Translations under genes and position numbers: made by a program | The notes under the pieces: model-generated | What the model was told of the DNA's origin: nothing | The model's input: only the letters and a program-made list of their open reading frames with translations | Databases searched by the model: none | From: Mesorhizobium sp. ES1-4 | GTDB lineage: Bacteria > Pseudomonadota > Alphaproteobacteria > Rhizobiales > Rhizobiaceae | DNA length: 60,397 bases | Direction: 5' to 3' | Assembly: GCF_020164745.1 (NCBI RefSeq) | Contig: NZ_JAIUGV010000024.1 | Location: 1 to 60,397 of the forward strand | Part shown: piece after piece, positions 25,018-33,484 of the stretch | Layout: every line of letters begins with the position of its first letter | Position numbering within the stretch: the stretch's first letter is position 1

Positions 25018-25934
25018 GCCATATTGTCCTTCGATCCCGACATGAACTGGATAAAGACATCCTCCAGGCTGGTTTCACCCGGCGTCACCGTCACGCCCTT
25101 GTGCTCTCTCTCGACATCGGCGAGGGCCGTCTCGAGCTTGTTCTTGTCGGAGCCGACGACATGCAGCGTGGCACCGAACGGCGCCACCTGGTCGACGCCA
25201 GGCCGGCCTTGCAACGCCTGCGCCACCTCGTCGAGCCGCGGGCCCTGCAGGACGAAAGTGGTCAAGCCCGCATTCTTCACCACTTCGGCGACGGTGCCGG
25301 TGGCCAGCATCTTGCCGTAGGAGATGTAGCTGATGCGGTGGCAGCGCTCGGCTTCGTCCATGTAATGGGTGGAGACCAGCACTGTCAGCCCACCGCTGGC
25401 GAGGCGATGGATTTCGTCCCAGAACTCGCGCCGCGCCTTCGGGTCGACGCCGGCGGTCGGCTCGTCGAGCAGAAGCAGTTTCGGCTTGTGCATGATGCAG
25501 GCGGCCAGCGCCAGCCGCTGCTTCCAGCCGCCGGACAAGGTACCTGCCAACTGGTTGCGGCGCGTCGCCAGCCCGAGTTCCTCCAACGTCCTGGCGACAT
25601 ACTCCTCGACCGGCTTCAACTGGTAGAGCCGCGCCACGAATTGGAGATTCTCGCCGATCGTCAGATCCTCGTAGAACGAGAATTTCTGCGTCATGTAGCC
25701 GACTTCACGCTTGATCCTGAGCGCATCGGTGCGGATGTCGAAACCCAGCACCGTGCCGTCGCCTTCGTCCGGCGTCAGCAGGCCGCACATGATGCGGATG
25801 GTGGTGGTCTTGCCCGAGCCGTTCGGCCCGAGGAAGCCGACGATCTCGCCTTCAGCGACCGACATGGTCACGTGGTCGACGACGGTCTTGTCGCCGAAGC
25901 GCTTGACGAGGCCGTGAACGTCGATGACGTTCAT
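25014..25934 (-). CDS. ABC exporter ATP-binding protein (YbhF-like, single domain)
   Basis: 306-residue ATPase with Walker A GPNGSGKTTT, signature LSGGWKQRLALA, Walker B LLLLDEPTAGVD and switch histidine in STHYMDEAE. A C-terminal extension after about 225 is typical of drug-export ABC-2 ATPases. E. coli YbhF is a two-domain tandem; this is a single domain and would dimerise. It overlaps both neighbours by four bases. It probably powers export of a drug or toxic compound. Confidence 0.93.
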   Translation of the reverse strand: MNVIDVHGLVKRFGDKTVVDHVTMSVAEGEIVGFLGPNGSGKTTTIRIMCGLLTPDEGDGTVLGFDIRTDALRIKREVGYMTQKFSFYEDLTIGENLQFVARLYQLKPVEEYVARTLEELGLATRRNQLAGTLSGGWKQRLALAACIMHKPKLLLLDEPTAGVDPKARREFWDEIHRLASGGLTVLVSTHYMDEAERCHRISYISYGKMLATGTVAEVVKNAGLTTFVLQGPRLDEVAQALQGRPGVDQVAPFGATLHVVGSDKNKLETALADVEREHKGVTVTPGETSLEDVFIQFMSGSKDNMA

Positions 25935-26884
25935 TGTCCTGAAACCGCGAGATCGACATCGACGATCTGGCCGGGCTGCAGCGGACCCGCATCGCCCTCG
26001 GGCCGCGCCTCGACGAGATAGACCAGTTTCTGCCGGTTTTCCAAGGAGTAGATCACCGGCGGGGTGAATTCGGGATCGGGCGAGATATAGCTGACGCGCG
26101 CCTTTACGTCCGGGCCGCAGCCGTCGCAATGGACGCTGAGCAGGCTGCCCACCTTGACCGAGGAAAAGGCCGTCTCCGGTATGTAGACACTGAGCTTCAC
26201 CGCGCCGTCGGGAAGCACCGAGATGACAGGCGCGGTCGGACCGGCGGTGTCGCCAGGATTGCGGATGACGTCGTTGACGCGGCCGGGCGAAGGGGCGGCG
26301 AGCGTGCGCTTGGACAGGCGCCATTGCGCCTGTTCCAGTTCCGCCTGCGCCTGCTTGACCTGGTTGTCGGCGGCCTTGATCGTCTCGGGGCGCGCCGGCA
26401 GGCCGCCGACGGCGAGATTGGCCTCGGCCTGGCCAACCTGGGCGTTGGCGGTTTCCAGCGTCGCCGAGGCGGTGTCGTAGTCGGCCTGGGTGCCGGTGCC
26501 GCGCTTGAACAGGTCGGCGGCGCGGTCGTACTTTCGCTTGGCGTCGGCGGCCTGCGCCTTGGCCATGTCGACCTCGGCTTTCAGCACCGCGATCTCCTCC
26601 GGCCGCTTGCCGACCTGAAGGTCGGCGTACTGCGCCCGCGCCTGCGCAAGGGCCGCCTGCGCTTGCGCCACGGCGATCTTGGCGTCGGCATTTTCGAGTG
26701 TCACCACGGTGGCCCCGGGCGTGACGCGATCGCCGCGCTTCACCGTCACCGTCTCGACCTGCGCCACCTCGATGGGCGCCAGAAGCACATAGTCGCCCTC
26801 GACATAACCGACGGCGAGCGGTGCCGCCGGCGCGCAGGCACCGAAGAGTTGGGCGGCGAGCGGCAGCGCACACAGAAAGCTCAT
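25931..26884 (-). CDS. HlyD-family periplasmic adaptor (YbhG-like)
   Basis: 317-residue secretion or efflux adaptor with an N-terminal hydrophobic signal or anchor (MSFLCALPLAAQLFGACAP; the GAC could be a lipobox), a lipoyl half-motif (VEGDYVLLAPIEVAQVETVTVKRGDRVTPGATVVTLEN), a long alpha-helical coiled coil (about 70-170, rich in Ala/Gln) and a beta-barrel domain. It bridges the inner-membrane exporter to the outer membrane or periplasm. It is the second gene of the four-gene regulator-adaptor-ATPase-permease unit and overlaps both neighbours by ATGA. Confidence 0.9.
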   Translation of the reverse strand: MSFLCALPLAAQLFGACAPAAPLAVGYVEGDYVLLAPIEVAQVETVTVKRGDRVTPGATVVTLENADAKIAVAQAQAALAQARAQYADLQVGKRPEEIAVLKAEVDMAKAQAADAKRKYDRAADLFKRGTGTQADYDTASATLETANAQVGQAEANLAVGGLPARPETIKAADNQVKQAQAELEQAQWRLSKRTLAAPSPGRVNDVIRNPGDTAGPTAPVISVLPDGAVKLSVYIPETAFSSVKVGSLLSVHCDGCGPDVKARVSYISPDPEFTPPVIYSLENRQKLVYLVEARPEGDAGPLQPGQIVDVDLAVSGQ

Positions 26885-27585
26885 TGTTTTGATCCCTTTG
26901 TCCCCGCCTTCTTTCGGGCGGCCAGTATGGCGTCGAGGTTGTCCGTGGTGACCGCCACCATCTTGGCGGCCTCGGCGGCACCGATGTCGTGCCAGCCCAT
27001 GCGGCGCATCACCGCTTCGCGGCCGATGCGGAAATAAATGACCTGGCCGATCAGCGTGAAGACGGTGAGCCGGGTCCGTTCGCTTTCGGCCGGCTCGCCG
27101 GTCGCCTGCTCCCAGATCAGGCACAGACGGCGATGCGTCGGCTCGAAGACGCCGTCATAGATGCGGTCCAGTGCTGCCGTCGGATGCGACAGTTCGCGCA
27201 GCACGAACTGCACGATCTCGCCGGCCTGCGGCGTCGCCACGACAAAGCCGACCATCCGCTCCAGTGCCGCGAAGAGCTGCGCGCGCGCGATATCCGGGTC
27301 GCTCGCCGTCGCCGTCTGCCCATCGCCGAGCGCCTGACCCGCGACGGCTTGAATGGTCTCGACGATGAAATCGGCGGCAGCCGTGCGAAGGCCTTCCTTG
27401 CCCCCGAAATGATAAGCGATCGAGCCGATGTTGGCCCCTGCCTCGGCCGCGATCTCGCGCGTCGAAGTGCCGTCGAAACCCTGGCGCCCGAACAATTTCA
27501 GCGCCGCCCGCACGAGCGCGGCGCGCGTCAGCTCTGCCGGGGATGTCCCGCCGCGGGGCGTCTTGGCGTCTGACGATCTGGCCAT
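26881..27585 (-). CDS. TetR/AcrR regulator, CecR (YbiH)-like
   Basis: 234-residue TetR-type repressor. The HTH is at about 18-65 (TRAALVRAALKLFGRQGFDGTSTREIAAEAGANIGSIAYHFGGKEGL), followed by a DUF1956/CecR-type ligand domain (FVLRELSHPTAALDRIYDGVFEPTHRRL). CecR controls the ybhGFSR exporter in E. coli, and this gene heads an equivalent operon here. A perfect 22-bp palindrome sits 12 bp upstream of the start and is the likely operator, so the operon is probably autoregulated and induced by a drug-like ligand. Confidence 0.92.
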   Translation of the reverse strand: MARSSDAKTPRGGTSPAELTRAALVRAALKLFGRQGFDGTSTREIAAEAGANIGSIAYHFGGKEGLRTAAADFIVETIQAVAGQALGDGQTATASDPDIARAQLFAALERMVGFVVATPQAGEIVQFVLRELSHPTAALDRIYDGVFEPTHRRLCLIWEQATGEPAESERTRLTVFTLIGQVIYFRIGREAVMRRMGWHDIGAAEAAKMVAVTTDNLDAILAARKKAGTKGSKQ

Positions 27586-27596
27586 GGTGAAAAACC

Positions 27597-27618
27597 TTTA
27601 ATCAATCGATTGATTAAA
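27597..27618. promoter_or_regulatory. Perfect 22-bp palindrome, likely TetR-family operator
   Basis: The half-site TTTAATCAATC is followed directly by its complement GATTGATTAAA, giving 22 bp of exact dyad symmetry, 12 bp from the regulator ATG and 59 bp from the divergent CYTH gene. Length and position fit a TetR dimer operator controlling the efflux operon, perhaps also the CYTH-CHAD pair. Confidence 0.8.
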
Positions 27619-27676
27619 GTCAACTTTTACGGTGCTGCCTTGCTATCGCCTTCGGCAAGCGCTTTAGTGTGACGCC

Positions 27677-28150
27677 ATGGGCAAGGAAATCGAGCGCAAG
27701 TTCCTGGTCTCCGGCACCGCATGGCGGGATCAGGTGGAAGCGGATATCCGCATTCTCCAATTCTATCTCGCCACGGCACCCGGACGAACCGTCCGGATCC
27801 GCATCAGCGATGGCGCGTCCGCCACGCTGACGCTCAAATTTGGCCGTGCCGCGCGTGAACGTGACGAATTCGAGTATCCGATACCCTTGGCCGACGCGCT
27901 GGATATGCTGGACTTCGCCCTCGGACGTGTCATCGAGAAGACACGTCATCATGTTAGGCATCGCGGCTATCTCTATGAAGTCGACGTCTTTGGTGGCGCG
28001 CTCGCGGGACTTGTGGTGGCCGAACTCGAGACGCCGGACGACGTGCCCGACGAAATGCTGCCGGACTGGCTCGACCGTGAAGTCACCGGCGAACAGAAGT
28101 TCTACAACGCGTCGCTCGCCCTCGGGGGGATACCGGAGATCGCCGCATGA
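27677..28150 (+). CDS. CYTH domain protein (triphosphate tunnel metalloenzyme)
   Basis: 157-residue CYTH/TTM protein. The signature EIERKFLV opens the protein, and charged strand motifs follow (RTVRIRISDGASATLTLKFG, ERDEFEYPIPLADALDML, VVAELETPDD). Bacterial members hydrolyse tripolyphosphate or other triphosphates, using Mg2+ bound by acidic residues in an eight-stranded tunnel. It overlaps the CHAD gene by ATGA; CYTH and CHAD domains are often fused or adjacent and are linked to polyphosphate. Confidence 0.92.
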   Translation: MGKEIERKFLVSGTAWRDQVEADIRILQFYLATAPGRTVRIRISDGASATLTLKFGRAARERDEFEYPIPLADALDMLDFALGRVIEKTRHHVRHRGYLYEVDVFGGALAGLVVAELETPDDVPDEMLPDWLDREVTGEQKFYNASLALGGIPEIAA

Positions 28151-29091
28151 GCTTTCGCATAGACCCGCGCATGCCGCTGACCGACGAGGTGAGACGCATC
28201 CTCGCCGAGGAAATCGGCAAGGCGCTGCTGCATTTGGATGCGGCGCGGACACGGCCGGAACAGGGGCTGCACAAATGCCGCAAGCGGCTGAAGAGCGCGC
28301 GTGCCCTGCTGCGTCTCGTTCGTTCCGGTGACGAAACATTCTGTGCCACGGAAAACCAATGCTATCGCAATGTGGCGGCGCTGCTTGCCGGCCCGCGTGA
28401 AGCCACAGCCCTGATCGAAACCATCGATCGACTGGCGGCGGGCTTCGCCAAGGAAAGCGCCGATGGCGGGCTCGATGCCGTGCGCGACAGACTGATCCAA
28501 CGCCAGCATGATTTGCACGAAGGCGCCGGGCTCCAGGCGGCGATCGGCGCGGCCACCGCCGCCTGCGAAGACGGCATGAAGCGCATCGAGACGCTTGTCC
28601 TGCCCGACCAGCCGGAACAGGCCGCCGACGTGCTCGCCGAGGGCGCCCGCGCCACCTTGCGCCGTGCCAGGAAGGCACTCGACAAGGCCGGCTCGCACGG
28701 CGCGGCCGACGATTTCCACGACCTGCGCAAGGCGGCCAAGACGCATGGCATGCACCTGTCGCTGCTGGGCAGGCTGTGGCCGACCCCCATCAAGGAGCGG
28801 CGCAAGGCCGTGGATGCGCTGGGCGAGCGGCTCGGCGAACTGCATGATGTGTTCGTCATGCGCGCGCTGCACGAGGCGGACAGCGAGCCGCTGGGGACGC
28901 CCGAGGATACGAAACTTCTGGGCAAGCTGCTCAAGCGTTCGGAAAAGAGCCTCAAAAAGGCGTGCCTTGCCGAAGCGGCCGAACTGTTCGGCGACAGCCC
29001 GAAGCGCTCGACGAAAAGGCTAGCCCGCAAGGCCCGCGACGATCTGGCCGGCGCCTCGTCCGCGGACGATCAGGCCGGCGCTGCCGGTTGA
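28147..29091 (+). CDS. CHAD domain protein
   Basis: 314-residue all-helical protein with two CHAD repeats, rich in conserved His, Lys and Arg (LHKCRKRLKSARALLRLVR near 40; FHDLRKAAKTHGMHLSLLG near 195; RLGELHDVFVMRAL). CHAD domains bind polyphosphate through this basic surface and associate with polyphosphate granules. With the coupled CYTH triphosphatase it may manage inorganic polyphosphate or triphosphate. The last 30 residues are Lys/Ala/Asp-rich and probably disordered. Confidence 0.92.
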   Translation: MSFRIDPRMPLTDEVRRILAEEIGKALLHLDAARTRPEQGLHKCRKRLKSARALLRLVRSGDETFCATENQCYRNVAALLAGPREATALIETIDRLAAGFAKESADGGLDAVRDRLIQRQHDLHEGAGLQAAIGAATAACEDGMKRIETLVLPDQPEQAADVLAEGARATLRRARKALDKAGSHGAADDFHDLRKAAKTHGMHLSLLGRLWPTPIKERRKAVDALGERLGELHDVFVMRALHEADSEPLGTPEDTKLLGKLLKRSEKSLKKACLAEAAELFGDSPKRSTKRLARKARDDLAGASSADDQAGAAG

Positions 29092-29165
29092 TCCTGGGCC
29101 TCCCGGGGCGAGCCTGCATCGATGGCGGGTCCATAGCGGCGACATTCCCGCCTGTTGCTTCCCCA

Positions 29166-29978
29166 TCATGCCGGCAGTGGCCGTGGCTGTTTTGCGGGGG
29201 AAGGCTGACCCTTCGCTCGCGCACCGGCGTCGCGCGGGTGCGGGCCGATCGGCATGATCGCCTCGAACGGCGTGGCGCCAAAGGCAAACGTCCATTTGTA
29301 GCCGACCAACCCCTCCTCGGGCGTGGTGTGCTGGTCGTGATGGGCCAGCAGTTTCGCCCGATCGGCCAGTTCCTCGGCCTCGCGCCGCACCATCTCCGCG
29401 GTCTCGGGACGCATCCGCCTGGAGAAGCTGACGAAGGTCGCCTCCCGCTCGAGATGGGTGATCGCCCAGCCGATGAAATTCTTGTTGGTCATCTCGAACA
29501 GCGGCCTGAGCGGCCCCTCGAAATTCCATTGAATCGGGGTTTCGATCAGCAATCTCGCCGACAGGCCACGGCCGAGCGCGACCAGCCCGAGTTCCTCTAG
29601 GTCGCGCAGATAGAGGAACATCGAGGCTTCGCTCAGGCCCTGCGAGCGCATGATGCCTTCAGGCGTGAATTTTTCCGACAGCATGACGAAGACGAACAGC
29701 AGTGCCGGACGGCCGGCGAGCCGGCGTTCGATCTCGGGCGCGACGTGGTTGACCGGCCCCGGCCCCCTGTTCATCGAGCCGAGCACATTTTCCAGCTCCA
29801 CGCCGGCGGCGGCGCAGATCTCCACCAGCCGGTCGAGCTTGCAGTTCTTCTCATGGAAGATACGCTTCACCGTCGGCTCGGAAACCCCCATGCGTTCGGC
29901 GAGCCCGCGATAGGTGACACCCTTTGCCTTCAGCGTCCGCTTCAGCGCCTCGAAGATCAGACCGTTCACGGGATGCAC
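29166..29978 (-). CDS. XRE-type helix-turn-helix regulator with C-terminal sensor domain
   Basis: 270-residue regulator. The XRE HTH spans about 8-62 (LKRTLKAKGVTYRGLAERMGVSEPTVKRIFHEKNCKLDRLVEICAAAGVEL). The remaining 200 residues have no recognised domain, although the region TPEGIMRSQGLSEASMFLYLRDLEELGLVAL looks like a second winged helix. It diverges from the SMP-30 gene, with a GTATCG-N5-CGATAC palindrome between them. It may regulate itself and that gene. The C terminus is Pro/Arg/Lys-rich and likely disordered. Confidence 0.82.
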   Translation of the reverse strand: MHPVNGLIFEALKRTLKAKGVTYRGLAERMGVSEPTVKRIFHEKNCKLDRLVEICAAAGVELENVLGSMNRGPGPVNHVAPEIERRLAGRPALLFVFVMLSEKFTPEGIMRSQGLSEASMFLYLRDLEELGLVALGRGLSARLLIETPIQWNFEGPLRPLFEMTNKNFIGWAITHLEREATFVSFSRRMRPETAEMVRREAEELADRAKLLAHHDQHTTPEEGLVGYKWTFAFGATPFEAIMPIGPHPRDAGARAKGQPSPAKQPRPLPA

Positions 29979-29995
29979 CTCTTGTCGGCGGTTTC

Positions 29996-30043
29996 GTATC
30001 GATATCCGATACTAGGGGCAATCACCCTTCCTGAAAAGTATCG
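29996..30043. promoter_or_regulatory. Operator candidates in XRE / SMP-30 intergenic region
   Basis: GTATCG at 29996-30001 and CGATAC at 30007-30012 form a dyad with a 5-base centre; a third GTATCG lies at 30038-30043. The spacing fits a dimeric HTH regulator, probably the XRE protein encoded at the left end, whose start is 18 bp from the dyad. Confidence 0.6.
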
Positions 30044-30081
30044 AAAATCATAGGTCTTAGCGTCATCACAGGAGACCGGAC

Positions 30082-30936
30082 ATGAAACGCCTCATCACCT
30101 CAGCCTTCATCGCCGCCATCGGCATCGCGGCACCCGCCCAGGCCGGCGAACTCTGGCGCGCAACGGGCTTCGAACAGCCGGAATCGGCGCTGTTCGACGC
30201 CGCCGGCAACCGCATCATCGTCTCCAACATAGCAGGCAATCCGGGCGACGCCGACGGCAATGGCTATCTCAGCGTGCTGTCTCTCGACGGCCACATCGTC
30301 ACCCAACACTGGACCGACGGCATGGACGCCCCAAAGGGCATGGCGATATCGGGCGGCAAGCTCTATGTCGCCGACATAACCAAGGTCCGTGTCGTCGATC
30401 TCGCCAGCGGCAAGCTGATCGACAGCATCGTGGTCCCGCATGCCGTCTTCCTGAACGACATGACATCGGACCGGTCCGGCAAGGTCTATGTCACCGACAT
30501 GCTGGCCGACACGATCTACCGCATCGACGGCGACAGGGCGGAGCTGTTCGTCAAGGACCCGTTGCTCGCTTCACCCAACGGCGTCTTCGCCGACGGCGGC
30601 AGGCTGATCGTGGCGTCGTGGGGCAAGGGCATCAGGGCCGACTTCAGCACGGCCGAGCCTGGCGGGCTGCTGGCGGTCGACCTTGCCAGCAAGATGGTTT
30701 CGCCGCTGCCCGGCGCGCAGAAATTCGCCGACCTCGATGGCGTCATCGCCATTGGCGATACCATCTATGCCACCGCCTACATGACCGGCACGCTCTACCG
30801 ATACAAGCCAGGCGGTGCGCCGGAAGCGGTGGCGCATTTCAAGCCGGGCAGCGCCGACATCGGCACCGACGGCAAGTCGATCCTCTACGTGCCGCTGATG
30901 AACGAAGGCGAAGTCGCGGCCCTGAAGCTGGACTGA
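30082..30936 (+). CDS. Exported SMP-30/gluconolactonase-like beta-propeller protein
   Basis: 284-residue periplasmic protein with a signal peptide (MKRLITSAFIAAIGIAAPAQA-GE) and propeller blades (GFEQPESALFDAAGNRIIVSN, APKGMAISGGKLYVADI, FLNDMTSDRSGKVYVTDM, SPNGVFADGGRLIVASWG). The family includes lactonases with a metal centre (Glu, Asn, Asp); candidate ligands are E in QPESAL, N in FLNDMT and D in FADLDGV. The natural substrate is unknown. The gene diverges from the XRE regulator with shared candidate operators. Confidence 0.85.
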   Translation: MKRLITSAFIAAIGIAAPAQAGELWRATGFEQPESALFDAAGNRIIVSNIAGNPGDADGNGYLSVLSLDGHIVTQHWTDGMDAPKGMAISGGKLYVADITKVRVVDLASGKLIDSIVVPHAVFLNDMTSDRSGKVYVTDMLADTIYRIDGDRAELFVKDPLLASPNGVFADGGRLIVASWGKGIRADFSTAEPGGLLAVDLASKMVSPLPGAQKFADLDGVIAIGDTIYATAYMTGTLYRYKPGGAPEAVAHFKPGSADIGTDGKSILYVPLMNEGEVAALKLD

Positions 30937-30980
30937 GGACCGCCACCGCGGAGCCGAGCCGCGCGACCCTTCGCTGACAG

Positions 30981-31016
30981 CCTTGGATGGACCGTGGTAG
31001 ACGGGTCCATCCAAGG
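30981..31016 (+). terminator. Perfect 13-bp stem hairpin before MPG gene
   Basis: CCTTGGATGGACC at 30981-30993 pairs fully with 31004-31016 over a 10-base loop. It lies 45 bp after the SMP-30 stop and 9 bp before an exceptionally strong ribosome site (AAGGAGGTG at 31025). There is no T-run. It may be a terminator for the SMP-30 transcript or a leader structure for the next gene. Confidence 0.6.
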
Positions 31017-31037
31017 CGATGATCAAGGAGGTGTGCC

Positions 31038-31079
31038 ATGGACGGCCGGAAGACAAGAGCGGCCCAGCGGACGCCGTGA
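31038..31079 (+). CDS. Possible 13-residue leader peptide upstream of MPG gene
   Basis: ATG at 31038 stands at ideal distance (5 bases) after AAGGAGGTG, the strongest ribosome site in this part, and opens a frame of 13 codons, MDGRKTRAAQRTP. The TGA overlaps the GTG start of the glycosylase gene as GTGA. It could be a short coupling ORF that brings ribosomes to the GTG start, or the site may instead serve an alternative upstream ATG (31019). No family is expected at this size. Confidence 0.4.
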   Translation: MDGRKTRAAQRTP

Positions 31080-31684
31080 GCCAAGGCGGCAATCATCGGC
31101 CGCTCGCGCGAGACGAACTGCCGGACGATACGGCCGCCCTCGCCCGCGCGCTCGTCGGCAAGCTGGTGGTGCGCGACTTGCCTGAAGGCAGGGTCAGCGG
31201 CCGCATCGTCGAGACCGAGGCCTATGTCGTGGGCGATGCCGCCGGGCATGGGTTTAGGGGAATGACGCCGCGCAACCGGTCGCTGTTTCTCGAGCGCGGG
31301 CACGCCTATGTCTATCTCGCCTATGGCACCTCCTTCATGCTGAACGTTTCGAGCGAGACGCAGGGCACCGGAACCGGCGTTCTGATCCGGGCGCTGGAGC
31401 CGCTGGAAGGCGTCGCGATCATGCGGTTGAACCGTGGCGTCGAGCGCCTGCGCGACCTGGCGCGCGGGCCGGGAAGGCTGGCCTCGGCATTGCGGATCGA
31501 TCGTTCACTCGACGGGATCGACCTTTGCCGGGAAGGTCCGCTATGGCTCGCACGCGATGGCGCTGAAACAGGCGAGATCGGGCAGAGCATCAGGATCGGC
31601 ATCACGAAGGACGCCGAGCGCCTGCTGCGATTTTACCTCAAGGGAAGCCCGTTCGTCAGCGGCCCGGCATCGCTCAGTCGGTGA
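31076..31684 (+). CDS. 3-methyladenine DNA glycosylase (MPG/AAG family)
   Basis: 202-residue base-excision repair enzyme of the AAG type, which removes alkylated purines. RIVETEAYVVGDAAGHGFRG holds the conserved catalytic Glu; RNRSLFLERGHAYVYLAYG and the following MLNVSSE are family motifs. The GTG start gives the expected N terminus (RPLARDELPDDTAALARALVGKLVV); an in-frame ATG at 31019 would add 19 odd residues. Its 3' end overlaps the converging SulP gene by 11 bp. Confidence 0.9.
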   Translation: MSQGGNHRPLARDELPDDTAALARALVGKLVVRDLPEGRVSGRIVETEAYVVGDAAGHGFRGMTPRNRSLFLERGHAYVYLAYGTSFMLNVSSETQGTGTGVLIRALEPLEGVAIMRLNRGVERLRDLARGPGRLASALRIDRSLDGIDLCREGPLWLARDGAETGEIGQSIRIGITKDAERLLRFYLKGSPFVSGPASLSR

Positions 31685-33416
31685 CGGACGGCTGCTTCGC
31701 CTCTTGTTCTCCCGCCAGTTGCGCCCGCGCCTCGCGGATCGAGGCGGCATAGGTCACCAGCGGCCGCTTGACGCCGTGGTTGATCAGCATGCGCCGTATC
31801 CGCGGCGAGGCGCCCGAAATGACGAAGCGCACGCCGGCGCGGTTCGCCTTGCGCGCCGCACTTTCGATGACATTGGCCGCCGTCGAATCGAAAAGCGGCA
31901 CCGCCGAACAGTCGAGGATGAAGTTGCGGCGCCGGTCGGCGATGCGGTCGAGCACGCTGCCGACGGTGGAGGCAGCACCGAAGAAGAAGGCGCCCGAGAT
32001 GCGGTAGACGACGGTGTCGGCGTCGCTTGCCTCGCTGGAATCATAGGCGCTGGCGCCGTTGACACGGTCGGCGACGTCTTCCTGCACCAGATCCGCCTCG
32101 ACCGCGACGGACTTGGCCATGCGGTCGATGAACAGGATCGAGCCGAGCGCGAAGCCGACGACGATGCCTTCGGTGAGGTCGCGGAAGACGACGATCAGGA
32201 AAGTCGCCAGCAGCACGAGCGCATCGCCGCGCGATGCCCTGAGCAGCGTGGCGAAGGCCTGTTTCTCGAACATGTTCCAGCAGACCACCGCCAGCACGCC
32301 GGCAAGGGCCGAGAGCGGAATGTAGCTGGCGAGTGGCGCCGCCGCCAGCATCAGCACCAGCAGGATGGCCGAGTGGACGATGCCCGAAACCGGGCCGTGC
32401 GCGCCGGCGCGCACATTGGTGGCGGTGCGGGCGATGGTGCCGGTGGCGCAGATGCCGCCGAACAGGGCGGACGCGATGTTGGCGAAGCCCTGCGCCACCA
32501 GCTCGCAATTGGACCGGTGCCGCCGCCCCGTCATGCCGTCGGCGACGACGGCCGACAGCAGCGATTCGATGGCGCCGAGCAGCGCGAAGGCGATGGCATC
32601 CGGCAGGACGTCGAGCATCCTACCGAAGCTGACGGGTGGAAGTGCGGGCCATTGCAGGCTGCGCGGAATGCCGCCATAGCGCGTGCCGATGGTCTCGGCC
32701 GGCAGCGCGAACAGCGCCACGACGAGCGAGGCAAGCCCGATGGCGATCAGCATGGAAGGCCATTTCGGCCGCCAGCGCTTCAGGAGGACGATGGTCGCGA
32801 TGGTCAGCGCCGCCACGAAGGTCGCCGCGAAGTTGATGGTGCCGGCTGCTTCACCAAGCGCGATCAGCTTGGGCACGAACGGCCCGGGCTCCCTGCCCGG
32901 CAAGGTCAGCCCGAACAATTCGACGATCTGGCCGGAGAAGATGATGACGGCAATGCCGGCGGTGAAGCCGACGGTGACCGGATAGGGAATGAACTTGATG
33001 TAGGTGCCGAGCCGGAGGTACCCGATGGCAAGCAGGAAAATGCCTGCCATCATCGTCGCCAGCAGCAGGCCGTCGACACCGACGCGCGCGACCGTCGCCG
33101 CCACCAGCACGATAAAGGCGCCGGCCGGCCCGCCGATCTGGAAGCGGCTGCCGCCAAGGGCCGAGATGATGAAGCCGCCGACGATGGAGGTGTAGAGGCC
33201 ACGTTCCGGCGTCACGCCCGAAGCGATCGCGATTGCCATCGACAGCGGCAGCGCGACGATGGCGACGGTCAGGCCGGACATGAAGTCGGCCTTGAATTGC
33301 GGCAGGTGGTAACCCTCCCGCCAGACTGTCACCAGCTTCGGCGTGAACAATTCGGAAAATGTCGGCGTCACCGGTTGATGGACCGATTCATGCACTGCTT
33401 GACGCGCTTGGTCCAT
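31674..33416 (-). CDS. SulP family anion transporter with STAS domain
   Basis: 580-residue inner-membrane SLC26/SulP protein. About 10-14 helices occupy residues 25-430 (ADFMSGLTVAIVALPLSMAIAIASGVTPERGLYTSIVGG is the SulP signature). A C-terminal STAS domain follows at about 450-560 (VVYRISGAFFFGAAST, FILDCSAVPLFDSTAANVIE). Members carry sulfate, bicarbonate or dicarboxylates; the ion cannot be assigned. It follows an XRE regulator gene by 68 bp in the same direction and is probably controlled by it. Confidence 0.93.
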   Translation of the reverse strand: MDQARQAVHESVHQPVTPTFSELFTPKLVTVWREGYHLPQFKADFMSGLTVAIVALPLSMAIAIASGVTPERGLYTSIVGGFIISALGGSRFQIGGPAGAFIVLVAATVARVGVDGLLLATMMAGIFLLAIGYLRLGTYIKFIPYPVTVGFTAGIAVIIFSGQIVELFGLTLPGREPGPFVPKLIALGEAAGTINFAATFVAALTIATIVLLKRWRPKWPSMLIAIGLASLVVALFALPAETIGTRYGGIPRSLQWPALPPVSFGRMLDVLPDAIAFALLGAIESLLSAVVADGMTGRRHRSNCELVAQGFANIASALFGGICATGTIARTATNVRAGAHGPVSGIVHSAILLVLMLAAAPLASYIPLSALAGVLAVVCWNMFEKQAFATLLRASRGDALVLLATFLIVVFRDLTEGIVVGFALGSILFIDRMAKSVAVEADLVQEDVADRVNGASAYDSSEASDADTVVYRISGAFFFGAASTVGSVLDRIADRRRNFILDCSAVPLFDSTAANVIESAARKANRAGVRFVISGASPRIRRMLINHGVKRPLVTYAASIREARAQLAGEQEAKQPSVTD

Positions 33417-33484
33417 GGACTGCCTTCCGCACCTGCAATGGCGGCGGGATCGTCGGCAGGACTGTCGGCGGTCGTCGTCGCGAC

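Noticed and set aside
31019..31075. ATG at 31019 as start of the DNA glycosylase
   Set aside because: Would add 19 residues unlike the family; no ribosome site before it, while GTG 31076 gives the normal N terminus.
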